54,434 bases of DNA from Halorubrum tebenquichense DSM 14210 (lineage in GTDB: Archaea > Halobacteriota > Halobacteria > Halobacteriales > Haloferacaceae). Positions 42,238 through 51,639 of the stretch are shown here, piece after piece. Location of the stretch: positions 20,925 through 75,358 of the forward strand of contig NZ_AOJD01000024.1 in NCBI RefSeq assembly GCF_000337415.1. The letters are read 5' to 3'. The stretch's first letter is position 1. Each line of letters begins with the position of its first letter. The notes beneath the pieces were generated by a model, which saw only the letters and a list, made by a program, of their open reading frames with translations, did not search any database and was not told the DNA's origin. Both the position numbers and the translations under genes were made by a program.

Positions 42238-42831
42238 TCACCGATCGAATACGAGCCCGTAATGGTACGGCGGCAACTCGACCAGCCGGTCGAGCGTGAA
42301 CGGTGCGGCCGAAAGCACAACGTCCTCGGTTTCGCCCGGCGGCGTCCGAAGGGCCGTCGGGGGCCCCCGAGGTTCGGTTCCGACAGTCGTCGTTTCACGT
42401 GGGCGGTCGTGCCAGTTGACGATGATCAGGCTGCCGCCGGGTTCGATCGCCCGGAACGCCTGTTCGACCAATCCCGACTGGTCTCCCACCCCGTGGAAGG
42501 TGTTTGCCACAACGAGCGTGCTGACTGAGTCGGGGAGGACGTCGGTCAGATTCCGGGCGTCACCGTGGACCGGAACGACGTTGTCGATACCCTGCCGGTC
42601 GGCACGACCGTCGAGTTCATCGAGTAATGACGCATCCACGTCGACAGCGTACACGGACTCGGATTCCGCAATCCGAGCGGCCGGAAGCGCAAAGTAGCCG
42701 CTTCCACAGCCGACTTCAGCGACGGACTCGCCTGACTCAACACCGAGTTTCCGGAGCGTCGCGCCGGGCGTCGGCCAGAGTCTGCTCCACCAGTCCCAGT
42801 CAGGTTGACCGGTGTTCTGAAAGCGTGCCAT
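42238..42831 (-). CDS. class I SAM-dependent methyltransferase
   Basis: This 197-residue protein has the SAM loop SVAEVGCGSGYFALPAAR, VYAVDVDASLLDEL, and HGDARNLTDVLPDSVSTLVVAN. GGSLIIVNWHDRP follows as motif III. It resembles the small-molecule or arsenite/thiol methyltransferase-like group, but no substrate signature is visible. It follows a small membrane protein after five bases. Confidence 0.82.
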   Translation of the reverse strand: MARFQNTGQPDWDWWSRLWPTPGATLRKLGVESGESVAEVGCGSGYFALPAARIAESESVYAVDVDASLLDELDGRADRQGIDNVVPVHGDARNLTDVLPDSVSTLVVANTFHGVGDQSGLVEQAFRAIEPGGSLIIVNWHDRPRETTTVGTEPRGPPTALRTPPGETEDVVLSAAPFTLDRLVELPPYHYGLVFDR

Positions 42832-42836
42832 TCCGA

Positions 42837-43052
42837 CTAGGATCCCGACGTGTCCACTCCCAACAGGCGATACAGGAGACAGACTCGAACGAGCCCAGTC
42901 CCGACGAGAACGAGACCCAGCAGCGTCAGCACCGCGCCGACCGTCGTCCCGAGGCCGAGGAGGCCACCGAGTGTCGCCAGTCCGACCGCCGCCGAACCTA
43001 GCCCGAGACCGATCCGAATTCGTCTGTCTGCCGCACCAATATTGTTTTTCAT
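42837..43052 (-). CDS. DUF2892-type small membrane protein
   Basis: This 71-residue protein begins MKNNIGAADRRIRIGLGLGS, has two hydrophobic helices and ends CLLYRLLGVDTSGS. It matches DUF2892, whose members are often fused to or encoded beside rhodaneses. ATG 43052 fits a leaderless mRNA from the TATA-like ACTTAGGTAG; GTG 43058 in frame is an alternative two codons upstream. Confidence 0.78.
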   Translation of the reverse strand: MKNNIGAADRRIRIGLGLGSAAVGLATLGGLLGLGTTVGAVLTLLGLVLVGTGLVRVCLLYRLLGVDTSGS

Positions 43053-43143
43053 ACCCACAAGTATACTATACTACTACCTAAGTCTTTCCCGACGACTTCT
43101 CCCGTCGCACAGGCAGTCCGGCACGATCGCCCGCTTGGAGGCG

Positions 43144-44394
43144 TTACTGCTCAAGCTGGGACTGCCACCGCGTTGGTAGCTGAGCGTAAACGACGGCGTT
43201 GTCGACGAGTACGTCCACCGGAACGTACTCATCCGGGGCGTGGACTGTGTCGGTTCCGAGTGCGAACTCGACGGTCGGGATCCCCGCGTTCCGGAACTTC
43301 TTGGCGTCGCCACCGCCCGTAGCGCTCCGTCTGAAGACGCGATTTCCCGTGACCTCTTCCGCGGTCGACGCGACGGCTTCGACGAGCGGGCTGGTGGGAA
43401 CTTCGGCCGTCCCAACGCTCCAAGAGATGTCGGCGACTGTGATACCGTCGCAGTCGGCAACGCACTCGCGAATTTCAGCGAGCACATCGGGCGTGTGGAC
43501 GCCTGCGGTCAGTCGCACGTCAACTTCGGCGTGCGCGGACTGCGGGACGGTGTTTATCGCGTCCCCACCCTCGAGGACACCGAGATTGATCGAGGGGTAC
43601 CGGAACAGCTCTCGAGCGGTGGCCTCACCCATCGAGGGGGCGTAGTACTCGACCGATTCCTCGACGATCGGTGCCACGTCAGCGTCGATTTCGAGCCGCC
43701 GGGTGCCGAACCGTTCGCGCACCGTCTCGACGGCGTCGTAGAGCCGGTCGATGGCGTTGACGCCGAGTACCGGCCGGGAGCCGTGGGCCCCCTCACCGCC
43801 CGCTTCGAGCGTCAGCCAGATGCTGCCCCGGTCCGCGATCGTGACGGAGTGACGGCCTTCCTCGCAGGTCGGCTCGCCTATCACGCACGCGTCAGCGTCG
43901 AGCTTTCCAGCGTCCAGTACCGCTGGCAGGCCGGCGTCACCACCGACTTCCTCGTCGCTCACGAACGCGAATCGGAGGTCGACGGGTGGCTCCGTGTCGG
44001 TGGCTACGAAGGCCCGAACCGCGAACAGCATCGACGCAACGGCACCCTTCATGTCGGTTGCGCCGCGGCCGTAGACGCGCTCGTTGACGCGCTCGCCGAG
44101 CGGAGCGCGGGACCACGCCTCGGCGTCGAAGGGCACCGTGTCGAGGTGGCCGTTATACAGCAGCGTGTGATCAGAGCCACCCGGGAGTCGAACGAGCAGA
44201 TTCGGCTTCGTTGGGTCGGCCGCGAACCGCTCCACTTCGACCGGGAGCGGGTCGAGGAACTGTTCGATTTCGGCGACGATGTCACGCGTGTCGCCGGGCG
44301 GATTCGACGTGTCAACCGCGAGGAGATCGAGGGCGAAATCGACCAGATCCTCACGGTGCGCTCGCGCGTACTCGGCCGGCGTCGCGTCGCTCAT
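43144..44394 (-). CDS. M20 family metallopeptidase (ArgE/DapE-like)
   Basis: This 416-residue di-zinc hydrolase has LLYNGHLDTVPFD, VYGRGATDMKGAVAS, AFVSDEEVGGDAG (catalytic Glu) and ACVIGEPT, the M20 ligands in order. The dimerisation domain shows HGSRPVLGVNAIDR, and GGGDAKKFRNAGIPTVEFALG ends the catalytic domain. Members release amino acids from N-acyl or dipeptide substrates. It overlaps the small gene before it by ATGA. Its place in a sulfur island suggests cleavage of a Cys-containing conjugate, but that is speculation. Confidence 0.87.
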   Translation of the reverse strand: MSDATPAEYARAHREDLVDFALDLLAVDTSNPPGDTRDIVAEIEQFLDPLPVEVERFAADPTKPNLLVRLPGGSDHTLLYNGHLDTVPFDAEAWSRAPLGERVNERVYGRGATDMKGAVASMLFAVRAFVATDTEPPVDLRFAFVSDEEVGGDAGLPAVLDAGKLDADACVIGEPTCEEGRHSVTIADRGSIWLTLEAGGEGAHGSRPVLGVNAIDRLYDAVETVRERFGTRRLEIDADVAPIVEESVEYYAPSMGEATARELFRYPSINLGVLEGGDAINTVPQSAHAEVDVRLTAGVHTPDVLAEIRECVADCDGITVADISWSVGTAEVPTSPLVEAVASTAEEVTGNRVFRRSATGGGDAKKFRNAGIPTVEFALGTDTVHAPDEYVPVDVLVDNAVVYAQLPTRWQSQLEQ

Positions 44395-44603
44395 CGGTCC
44401 GCTGACTCCCTCCTCGCGGGGCGGAAAGCGGAACGAGACACGAGCGAACGCTCACGGTCCCCCCGCTCCGCGAGGTCGACGGTGAACCCCTCCTCTGCCG
44501 GCTGTGGCAGCTGGACGGCCGTGTGATCCCCCACGAGAATACGCTCGGGCGGTCGAGACGCCCCGTCGCGCCCCGGGTCTTCACCTACTGGTGTGGCCAC
44601 CAT
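44391..44603 (-). CDS. small hypothetical protein upstream of M20 peptidase
   Basis: This 70-residue acidic protein has no recognised domain (contains ILVGDHTAVQLPQPAEEGF). Support for it being real: the start ATG 44603 follows the TATA-like CTTTAATCG by about 27 bases, a GTATTGT element lies 47-54 bases upstream, and the stop overlaps the peptidase start by ATGA. Confidence 0.45.
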   Translation of the reverse strand: MVATPVGEDPGRDGASRPPERILVGDHTAVQLPQPAEEGFTVDLAERGDRERSLVSRSAFRPARRESADR

Positions 44604-44649
44604 GGGCGAAGATAGGGTGGCAGGGCGATTAAAGTTGTTCCCACATTCC

Positions 44650-44657
44650 ACAATACT
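44650..44657. promoter_or_regulatory. ACAATACT element before the hypothetical-M20 unit
   Basis: AGTATTGT on the gene strand, 47-54 bases upstream of ATG 44603, the same spacing as at thioredoxin and the thioredoxin-like gene. Confidence 0.5.
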
Positions 44658-45038
44658 CTATCGGAAGCGGCTGGCCGAGAAGGTAATATCCCGTACAGAC
44701 ACGTCTTATGAAAGACCGCTAAGAGAGGTCTGTGTTAAAACTCCAACATAGCACATGAGTGGGGCTCCCGATTGACCCGATACGGATCGGCCCGGACGAC
44801 GTCGGCGAAGGGCGACCCTCAGAATGGGCCACGAGGACGCAGCCGAACGCGTCCGAGCGTGTTCGCGGACGCCGGCTTCGGCGTCCCGGTCGGGTTCTCG
44901 GTCTCCGGGCTGCTCAGCGAAACGGTCGGCGCTGGTCGCGATCCACCGGTTCAGCGACGTGCGATCGCGCGCACCCCTGACGCCCTGTTTATATGCGACG
45001 TACCGGAGTCTCGCGAATGCGATCCGTTCGAAGAACGA

Positions 45039-45061
45039 ATGGGCGCTACAGGATTTGAACC
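45039..45061. repeat. duplicated 3' end of tRNA-Arg, att-like
   Basis: These 23 bases are identical to 45140-45162, the 3' end of the tRNA (acceptor and T-arm). The copies are 101 bases apart and in the same direction. Such copies arise when an element integrates at a tRNA end; here only about 80 bases lie between them. Confidence 0.65.
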
Positions 45062-45140
45062 TCGGTCGGGGCGAAGCCCCTCCCTGCTTCAAATCCTTCG
45101 GCCCAGTTTCGACTCCTCACTTCGTTCGTCGTCAGAGACA

Positions 45141-45215
45141 TGGGCGCTACAGGATTTGAACCCGTGGCAACTTGGTCCGAAGCCAAGCACTCTGTCCAAA
45201 CTGAGCTAAGCGCCC
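45141..45215 (-). tRNA. tRNA-Arg (anticodon UCG)
   Basis: The 75-base cloverleaf is complete: acceptor GGGCGCT/AGCGCCC with A73, D-arm starting TAGCTCAG, anticodon stem CTTGG/CCAAG with loop CTTCGGA (UCG) and T-loop TTCAAAT. CCA is not encoded. A TATA-like CTTAAC about 27 bases upstream serves as promoter. The 3' end is repeated at 45039. Confidence 0.95.
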
Positions 45216-45548
45216 GTGTCTGAGGTTACTTCGGAGACCGTGTTAAGTCCCGCGATTCGAAATCGGGGCCGCGCAGTCGGCCCGGGAACGCTCCCGTCTC
45301 ACCGGGCGGTAAATTAGCGGATGTGACACGTCGGGGCCCGCCGGCGGCGTTCGGTCTCGCTCTCACGACCGGATCCGACGGTTCAACGGTTTCGGGGACG
45401 CACGCAGGCGCGATTCGGGCTTACGCGTGGCGATCAAAAAGAATATTATTCGGAGCGGGCATGTTTCGGTAGTAGATGTGTCCTGGTCGCACGGCCTCAC
45501 AGCCGAACGAGCGGCTCGCGCCGACGTCGTCGCCCCCGAGGTGCGTCC
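45216..45548. other. tRNA promoter and leader of the next gene
   Basis: The 333 bases hold the tRNA promoter (leftward) near 45243. A TATA-like AAGAATATTATTCGG near 45442 faces right. That predicts a leader of about 80 bases before ATG 45549, with GAGGTG as ribosome binding site at 45536-45541. I see no gene in between. Confidence 0.5.
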
Positions 45549-46148
45549 ATGTATGAGCTGACGCCGCATTTCGACGCCGAGGTCGAACCCGGGACCAACA
45601 TCCTGTTGACCGGTCCGCCGCTGAGCGGGAAGCGGTCCATCATGATGGACATCCTCGCCGCGGGCACCGACCGCGACGAGGGGGCCATCGTGGTCACCAC
45701 GAAAGACGGTGCCGACCGGGTGCTCCGCGACTACGAGAAGCGGACGCCCTACGAGGGCAAGCCCGTCGCGGTCGTCGACTGCGTCACGCGCCAGCAGGGC
45801 GGCGAGATCGTCGAGTCCGACCGGATCAAGTACGCCTCCTCGCCGGTGGACATGACCGGCATCGGTATCAAGCTCTCCGAGTTCCTCCAGGCGTTCGGCG
45901 ACCGGGGCATCGAGCGGAACCGCGTGATGGTCCACTCGCTGTCGACGCTTTTGATGTACTCGGACCTCCAGACCGTGTTCCGGTTCCTCCACGTGTTCAC
46001 GGGACGCGTCCAGAGCGTCGACGGGCTGGGCCTGTACAGCATCGACTCGACGGCCCACGACGATCAGGCGATGAACACGCTCAAACAGCTGTTCGACGGG
46101 ATCATCACCGTCACCGAGGACGGCGAGCCGGAGATACGGCTCGCCTGA
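45549..46148 (+). CDS. RecA-superfamily ATPase-like protein
   Basis: This 199-residue protein has a P-loop variant ILLTGPPLSGKRSIMMDIL and later strands AIVVTTKDGADRVL and VMVHSLSTLLMYSDLQTVFRFL. It resembles the KaiC/RecA-like single-domain haloarchaeal ATPases of unknown role. The start is supported by GAGGTG eight bases upstream, unlike the leaderless neighbours. It is monocistronic. No partner domains for signalling are visible. Confidence 0.75.
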   Translation: MYELTPHFDAEVEPGTNILLTGPPLSGKRSIMMDILAAGTDRDEGAIVVTTKDGADRVLRDYEKRTPYEGKPVAVVDCVTRQQGGEIVESDRIKYASSPVDMTGIGIKLSEFLQAFGDRGIERNRVMVHSLSTLLMYSDLQTVFRFLHVFTGRVQSVDGLGLYSIDSTAHDDQAMNTLKQLFDGIITVTEDGEPEIRLA

Positions 46149-46233
46149 CCGGCCGGCGGCCGCCGAGGTTCTCGCCGCGGAGGGTCTCGCCGCCGGGGAT
46201 GCGTTTAATCGGGGCGCGCCCGAAACGGTGCGT

Positions 46234-46656
46234 ATGCTCATCACCGACGACGAGGGGCTCGACCGACTGCTCGACGCGGAGACGATCGCCGTCGTCGGCT
46301 GCTCGACGACGCCCGGGAAGGCCGCTCACGACGTGCCCGAATACCTCCAAGACCGCGGCTACCGCGTGATCCCGGTGAACCCGTACGCTGACGAAATACT
46401 CGGCGAGCCGGCGTACGACTCCCTCGGCGAGGTCGAGGAGGCGATCGACCTCGTCGACGTGTTCCGCCCGAGCGAGGAGGTGCCGGAGATACTCGACGCC
46501 GTCCGCGAGCGACACGGGTCACGCGGCGACGCGGGCGCGGCGTGGCTCCAACTCGGGATCAGTCACGACGAGGCGGCCGCGGACGCGGCGGCCGACGGAA
46601 TCGACGTGGTCCAGGACCGGTGTATCAAGGTCGAACACGGGCGACTGCGGGGGTAA
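46234..46656 (+). CDS. CoA-binding domain protein
   Basis: This 140-residue protein has the Rossmann motif TIAVVGCSTTPGKAAHDVPEYL, YRVIPVNPYADEILG and WLQLGISHDEAAADA. It corresponds to the CoA-binding family (YccU-like), also seen as the N-terminal domain of acyl-CoA synthetases. The C-terminal VVQDRCIKVEHGRL is typical. ATG 46234 follows a TATA-like GTTTAATCG by about 27 bases; GTG 46228 is an in-frame alternative. Confidence 0.87.
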   Translation: MLITDDEGLDRLLDAETIAVVGCSTTPGKAAHDVPEYLQDRGYRVIPVNPYADEILGEPAYDSLGEVEEAIDLVDVFRPSEEVPEILDAVRERHGSRGDAGAAWLQLGISHDEAAADAAADGIDVVQDRCIKVEHGRLRG

Positions 46657-46711
46657 CCGGCCGCAGACGACGCCGCGCCGACGCGTTCCCGCCCTTCCCT
46701 CCCGCTCTCCG

Positions 46712-47692
46712 TCACCCCTCCCACTCCTCGAAGCTCCGGTAGACGCCCTTCGAGAGGTAGCGCTCGGAGGAGTCACAGAACACGGTGACGACGGCGTCGT
46801 GCGGGGCGTCGATCTCGCCGTCGCGGATGTCGCGAGCGACGCGCTTGGCGGCGAGCGAGTTCGCGGCCGCCGAGGAGGCGACGAGCTGCCCCTCCTCGGC
46901 CGCGAGCCGTCCCATCTCCTCGTGGACCTCCCGGTCGTCGATCGCCTGGACCTCGTCGACGAGGTCGGGCTCGAACAGCTCGTTCGTGTCGATGTCGTGG
47001 GTGCCGATCCCCTCGGTCTTGTACTCCTCGTGTTCGACGTCCTCGCCGAAGAACTCGCGGTACGCCGAGCCGGCCGGCTCGACCGCGGTGACGTGGGTGT
47101 CCGCGTCCGCCTCCCGGAAGTACCGGGCCATCCCCATCAGCGTCCCGGCGGTGCCGCAGCCGGCGACGACCGCGCCCACCTCGCCGTCGAGGGCCTCGTC
47201 GATTTCGGGGGCGGTCGTCTCGTAGTGCGCCTCGGCGTTGAGCGGGTTCGAGAACTGCTGGGGGACGACGGCGTCGTCGAGCTCCTCCGCGATCTCGTGG
47301 GCGCGCTCGATGGCGAGCTCCATCCCCTCCTTGCTCGGGGTGTTCACGACCTCCGCGCCGAGCGCGCGCATGAGCTGCTGTTTCTCCACGGAGAAGCGCT
47401 CGGGGACGACGAAGATCGCGTTCAGGCCGAGCTGTCCCGCCGCGACGGCGATCCCGATGCCGGTGTTGCCGGCGGTCGGCTCGATCACGGTGCCGCCCTC
47501 GCCGACGTCGCCGCGCTCCAGCATCCGTTCGAGCATGTACTTCCCGATGCGGTCCTTGATGCTCGCGCCGGGGTTGAACGTCTCCAGTTTGGCGTACACC
47601 GGCACCTCGTCCGGCGAATCGTGGACGCGGGCGAGCGGCGTCTCGCCGACGGTCTCCAACACCGACGAGAGGGGCTCGGCGTGCGTGGTCAT
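46712..47692 (-). CDS. cysK: cysteine synthase
   Basis: This 326-residue PLP enzyme makes cysteine from O-acetylserine (or O-phosphoserine) and sulfide. It shows ETFNPGASIKDRIGKYML with the PLP Lys, PTAGNTGIGIAVAA (substrate loop) and GCGTAGTLMGMARYF (phosphate-binding loop). QLVASSAAANSLAA holds the Ser that contacts the PLP nitrogen. Length and motifs fit CysK/CysM. I start at ATG 47692; the longer frame upstream is basic noise. It lies outside the sulfur island and lacks its promoter element. Confidence 0.9.
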   Translation of the reverse strand: MTTHAEPLSSVLETVGETPLARVHDSPDEVPVYAKLETFNPGASIKDRIGKYMLERMLERGDVGEGGTVIEPTAGNTGIGIAVAAGQLGLNAIFVVPERFSVEKQQLMRALGAEVVNTPSKEGMELAIERAHEIAEELDDAVVPQQFSNPLNAEAHYETTAPEIDEALDGEVGAVVAGCGTAGTLMGMARYFREADADTHVTAVEPAGSAYREFFGEDVEHEEYKTEGIGTHDIDTNELFEPDLVDEVQAIDDREVHEEMGRLAAEEGQLVASSAAANSLAAKRVARDIRDGEIDAPHDAVVTVFCDSSERYLSKGVYRSFEEWEG

Positions 47693-47944
47693 AGTCCGGC
47701 AAAGGTTGCCGCGGGATTTGTGTGTTGCCATCGCTCCGTCCGGATCCGCGGATCCGGAGCGGCGGCGTGACTTGCCGGGAGTCGGTCGAAGAGTGCGCCA
47801 CGGGGCGGCCGCAGAGCCGGTACGGCGGACGCCTCGCGGGGCGGCCGCAAAGCGACCACGACGGACGCCCAGGGATCGGTCGCGCGTGCGAACGCGCGCC
47901 GCGGATCGAACACACTTATGGCGGTCGTCCGGCTCCGACACTGT

Positions 47945-49894
47945 ATGAGCGAGACCGATGCGGAGGCCGAGGTGACGGTCGTCCTGCCGGACGGATCAGA
48001 GCTGACCGTTCCGGCGGGCTCGACAGTCGAGGACGTCGCCTTCGAGATCGGCCCCGGGCTCGGTCGCGACACCGTCGCGGGGAAGATCGACGGCGAACTC
48101 GTCGAGAAGTACGCCGCGGTCCACGACGGCGCGCGGATCGAGATCGTCACCGACCAGTCCGACGAGTACCTCACGGTGTTGCGCCACTCCGCGGCCCACG
48201 TGTTCGCGCAGGCGCTCCAGCGGCTCCACCCCGAGGCGACGCTGACGATCGGCCCCGCGACCGACGAGGGGTTCTACTACGACGTCACCGACGTCGACCT
48301 CGACGAGGACGATCTGGCCGCCATCGAAGAGGAGATGGACGAGATCATCGCGGCCGACTACGACATCGAGCGCGAGGTCCGGTCGCGCGAGGCGGCGCGG
48401 GAGACCTACGCCGACAACGAGTACAAACGGCAGATCTTAGACGAGGAGGCCGACGGCGAGGAGGTCACCTTCTACGTTCAGGACGGCTGGGAGGACCTCT
48501 GTCAGGGCCCGCACGTCGAGTCGACCGGCGAGGTCGGCGCGGCGACGCTGCTCGAAGTGTCGGCCGCCTACTGGCGCGGCGACGAGGAGAACGACTCGCT
48601 GACGCGGGTGTACGGCACCGCCTTCGCGAGCGAGTCGGACTTAGAGGAGTACCTCGAACTGCGCGAGCAGGCCCAGGAGCGCGACCACCGGAAGATCGGT
48701 CAGGAGATGAACCTCTTCTCGATCCCGACGGTGACCGGACCGGGGCTCCCGCTGTACCACCCGCCGGGCAAGACCGTGCTCCGAGAGCTCTCGGACTTCG
48801 CGAACGAGCTCAACCGCGACCACGGCTACGAGGAGGTCGAGACGCCCCACGTGTTCCGGACGGAGCTGTGGAAGCAGTCGGGCCACTACGAGAACTACAA
48901 GGACGACATGTTCCTCCTCGACGTCAACGACGAGGAGTACGGCCTGAAGCCGATGAACTGCCCGGGCCACGCGACGATCTTCGACCAGCAGTCGTGGTCG
49001 TACCGCGACCTCCCGCAGCGCTACTTCGAGAACGGGAAGGTGTACCGGAAAGAGCAGCGCGGCGAGCTCTCGGGGCTCTCTCGCGTCTGGTCGTTCACCA
49101 TCGACGACGGCCACCTGTTCGTCCGGCCGGACCAGATCCGCCAGGAGATCGAGTCGGTGATCGAGATGATCTTCGAGGTCGTCGAGACGCTCGACCTGGA
49201 GGTCGAGGTCGCGCTGGCGACCCGCCCCGACAAGTCCGTCGGCGGCGACGAGATCTGGGAGTCCGCCGAGGAGCAGCTCCGGGACGTGTTGGAGTCCGGC
49301 GGCTACGACTACGACGTCGAGCCGGGCGACGGCGCGTTCTACGGCCCGAAGATCGACTTCGGCTTCGAGGACGCGCTCGGTCGCGTCTGGGACGGGCCGA
49401 CGGTCCAGCTCGACTTCAACATGCCCGAGCGGTTCGATCTCACCTACACGGGCGAGGACAACGAGGACCACCAGCCCGTGATGATCCACCGGGCGCTGTA
49501 CGGCAGCTACGAGCGCTTCTTCATGGTCCTGATCGAGCACTTCGACGGGAACTTCCCGCTGTGGCTCGCGCCGGAGCAGGTCCGTATCCTCCCGGTCTCC
49601 GACGAGACGCTCGGCTACGCGCACCGCGTGAAGAACGCCCTCGAAGACGAGGGGTTCCGCGTCGAGGTCGAGGACCGCGACTGGACGGTCGGCCGCAAGA
49701 TCCGCGCCGGCCACGACGACCGGCTCCCCTACATGGTCATCGTCGGCGAGGACGAACAGGAGGCCGGCACCGTCTCCGTCCGCGACCGCTTCGAGAACCA
49801 GCGCGGCGACGTCGACCTCGGCGACTTCGTCGACCACCTCGTCGAGGAGCGCGCGGAGAAGCGGACGGAGCCGGACTTCGTCGACGGCGAGTGA
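47945..49894 (+). CDS. thrS: threonyl-tRNA synthetase
   Basis: This 649-residue class II synthetase has an N-terminal TGS domain ([21 protein letters not shown]) and an editing domain of bacterial type with [11 protein letters not shown] and the HxxxH plus Cys pattern. The catalytic core begins at [20 protein letters not shown], with Cys in [10 protein letters not shown] and motif 2 [18 protein letters not shown]. The anticodon-binding domain ends [10 protein letters not shown]. It is thus the bacterial-type ThrRS found in haloarchaea. The start is ATG 47945, with a TATA-like ACACTTATG near 47910. Confidence 0.95.
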   Translation: MSETDAEAEVTVVLPDGSELTVPAGSTVEDVAFEIGPGLGRDTVAGKIDGELVEKYAAVHDGARIEIVTDQSDEYLTVLRHSAAHVFAQALQRLHPEATLTIGPATDEGFYYDVTDVDLDEDDLAAIEEEMDEIIAADYDIEREVRSREAARETYADNEYKRQILDEEADGEEVTFYVQDGWEDLCQGPHVESTGEVGAATLLEVSAAYWRGDEENDSLTRVYGTAFASESDLEEYLELREQAQERDHRKIGQEMNLFSIPTVTGPGLPLYHPPGKTVLRELSDFANELNRDHGYEEVETPHVFRTELWKQSGHYENYKDDMFLLDVNDEEYGLKPMNCPGHATIFDQQSWSYRDLPQRYFENGKVYRKEQRGELSGLSRVWSFTIDDGHLFVRPDQIRQEIESVIEMIFEVVETLDLEVEVALATRPDKSVGGDEIWESAEEQLRDVLESGGYDYDVEPGDGAFYGPKIDFGFEDALGRVWDGPTVQLDFNMPERFDLTYTGEDNEDHQPVMIHRALYGSYERFFMVLIEHFDGNFPLWLAPEQVRILPVSDETLGYAHRVKNALEDEGFRVEVEDRDWTVGRKIRAGHDDRLPYMVIVGEDEQEAGTVSVRDRFENQRGDVDLGDFVDHLVEERAEKRTEPDFVDGE

Positions 49895-49921
49895 ATCGCC
49901 CGCGACTCGGCCGCCGCCGGT

Positions 49922-51487
49922 TCAGGCCGGGTCGACGCCGGTAATTTCGAACCGCGCGCCGCCCTCCGCGGACTCGACCGCTCGGACCGACCAGCCGTGC
50001 GCGTCGACGATCTCGGCGACGATGTTCAGGCCGAACCCGGTCCCGTCGCTGGTCGTCGTGTAGCCGGTCTCGAACACCTCCTCCCGCTCCGACTCCGGGA
50101 TCCCCTCGCCGTCGTCGGCCACGTAGAAGCCGTCGCCGCTCGCCGTCGCGCCGACCGTGATCGTGACGCCCTCGCCGCCGTGTTCCACGCCGTCGGCGGA
50201 CTCCGTCCCGCTGCCCGTGGAACCGTGTTCCACGCTGTTGCGGAACAGGTTCTCCAACAGCTGCCGGAGCCGCGCCTCGTCGGCCAGGATCTCGAACTCG
50301 TCGACGGTCACGCTGAGCGTGCCGTCCCCGTCGTCGGTGGTCTCCCAGGCGTCGCGGGCGAGGGCGGCGAGGTCGACCGGCTTCGGGTCGTCGACGTCGT
50401 TCCCCTCTCTGGCCAGCGTGAGCAGGTCCTCGATGAGCGTCTCCATCCGCGAGAGGGAGCGCTCGATCGGCTCGACGTGCTCGCTGTCGGTTTCGTCGGC
50501 GAGGAGGTCCAACCGGCCGCGCGCGGCCGTGAGCGGGTTCCGGAGGTCGTGGCTCACGACGCTCGCGAACTGTTCGAGCCGGTCGCGCTCGCGTTCGAGC
50601 CGCGCCGCCGCGCGCTGTCGCTCCAGTTCGTAGCTCACCCACCGCGTCAGCAGTTCGACGAACGTCCGCTGCGTGTCGGTGAACGGCTCGCCGCGGGGCG
50701 TCGTGGCGGCGAAACAGAGCGTGCCGTACCGCTCGCCGTCCACCTCGACTTTCCCGCCGATGTACGTCTCCAGTCCGAACGTCTCGTAGGCCGGGTCGCC
50801 GGTCCATCCCTCCTCGGACGCGTTGACGACGGTCAACAGGTCGTCTCGCTCGATCGTTCGCTTACAGTACGCCTCGTCGAGCGGACAGGACTTTCCGGGC
50901 TGTAAGAGTGGGTGCTCGGCGTGGGAGACCTCGACGTGTTGGGTCCCGTCCGCGATCCGCGTGAGGAACCCGTTCGGCACGTCGAGGTACTCGCAGCCGA
51001 GCGTCAGTATGGCTTCGACCTTCTCTTCGAAGGAGCGCTCGTGGTCCGACGAGACCGCGTAGAGCCGCTGGATCGCGCGGAGGCTCTCCCGCTGTCGCCG
51101 CTCCAGTTCGCGCTGCTCGGTGACGTCGCGAAGGTACACGGAGAGGCCGCTCTCGGAGGGAAAGACGCGCGCCTCGAACCAGGTGTCGAGCGGCTCGTAG
51201 TAGGAGTCGAACGAGACCGGCTCCTGCGTCTCCATGGCGCGGTGGTACTGCTCGTGGAACTCCGTCTCGGTCGATCCGGGTATCGAGTCCCACAGGTTAC
51301 GCCCCTCGACCGACTCTCCCGGACCGACAGCGCCGTCGCTCATCGCGGACCGCAGGATCCGGCGGCCCTGCTCGTTCGCGTAGGCGACCGTCCAGTCCGC
51401 GTCGAGGGCGAAGAACCCGTCCGCCATCCGGTCAAGGACGGCTTGGAGGTCCTGATCTGACGCCGATGCGCGCGGGTGGCCGGACAT
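49922..51487 (-). CDS. PAS-GAF sensor histidine kinase
   Basis: This 521-residue protein has in order a PAS domain (LQAVLDRMADGFFALDADWTV), a GAF domain (ILTLGCEYLDVPNGFLTRI to TLCFAATTPRGEPF) and a HisKA box (ASVVSHDLRNPLTAARGRL). The ATPase follows with NLFRNSVEHG, VADDGEGIPE and GTGFGLNIVAEIV. It has no membrane helix, so it is cytoplasmic. GAF Cys residues (CPLDEAYCKRTI) are common in haloarchaeal kinases. ATG 51487 starts the PAS; no response regulator is adjacent. Confidence 0.92.
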   Translation of the reverse strand: MSGHPRASASDQDLQAVLDRMADGFFALDADWTVAYANEQGRRILRSAMSDGAVGPGESVEGRNLWDSIPGSTETEFHEQYHRAMETQEPVSFDSYYEPLDTWFEARVFPSESGLSVYLRDVTEQRELERRQRESLRAIQRLYAVSSDHERSFEEKVEAILTLGCEYLDVPNGFLTRIADGTQHVEVSHAEHPLLQPGKSCPLDEAYCKRTIERDDLLTVVNASEEGWTGDPAYETFGLETYIGGKVEVDGERYGTLCFAATTPRGEPFTDTQRTFVELLTRWVSYELERQRAAARLERERDRLEQFASVVSHDLRNPLTAARGRLDLLADETDSEHVEPIERSLSRMETLIEDLLTLAREGNDVDDPKPVDLAALARDAWETTDDGDGTLSVTVDEFEILADEARLRQLLENLFRNSVEHGSTGSGTESADGVEHGGEGVTITVGATASGDGFYVADDGEGIPESEREEVFETGYTTTSDGTGFGLNIVAEIVDAHGWSVRAVESAEGGARFEITGVDPA

Positions 51488-51639
51488 GCGTGCTAGTACG
51501 TGACGATCCGGTTTAGTTGACCCGGATCGGCGTTTCGCCGGCTCGGACCGGCGTTCGGTCGTCCGGATCGGCGCTCGCGACTCCGGTGGCGCGGGCGGTT
51601 CCGTCGGGTTTTTTGCCGACGGTCGCCGGAACCGGACGC

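Larger units (their letters stand above)
44604..45140. other. gene-poor region before tRNA-Arg
   Basis: ACAATACT at 44650-44657 is another shared element. AGACC-N9-GGTCT, just after base 44710, is a small stem-loop. From there to 45038 I see no recognisable protein; open frames exist on both strands but look like GC-driven noise. GGGGC-GAA-GCCCC (around 45068-45080) is a hairpin between the two copies of the tRNA 3' end. Confidence 0.45.

Noticed and set aside
44706-45209. Protein genes overlapping the tRNA region
   Set aside because: The frames run across the tRNA and its duplicated 3' end and give peptides typical of translated tRNA tails, with no domain.
46712-47941. Longer N-terminus for cysteine synthase
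   Set aside because: The extra 80 residues are basic and rich in Arg, without homology, while ATG 47692 gives the normal family length.
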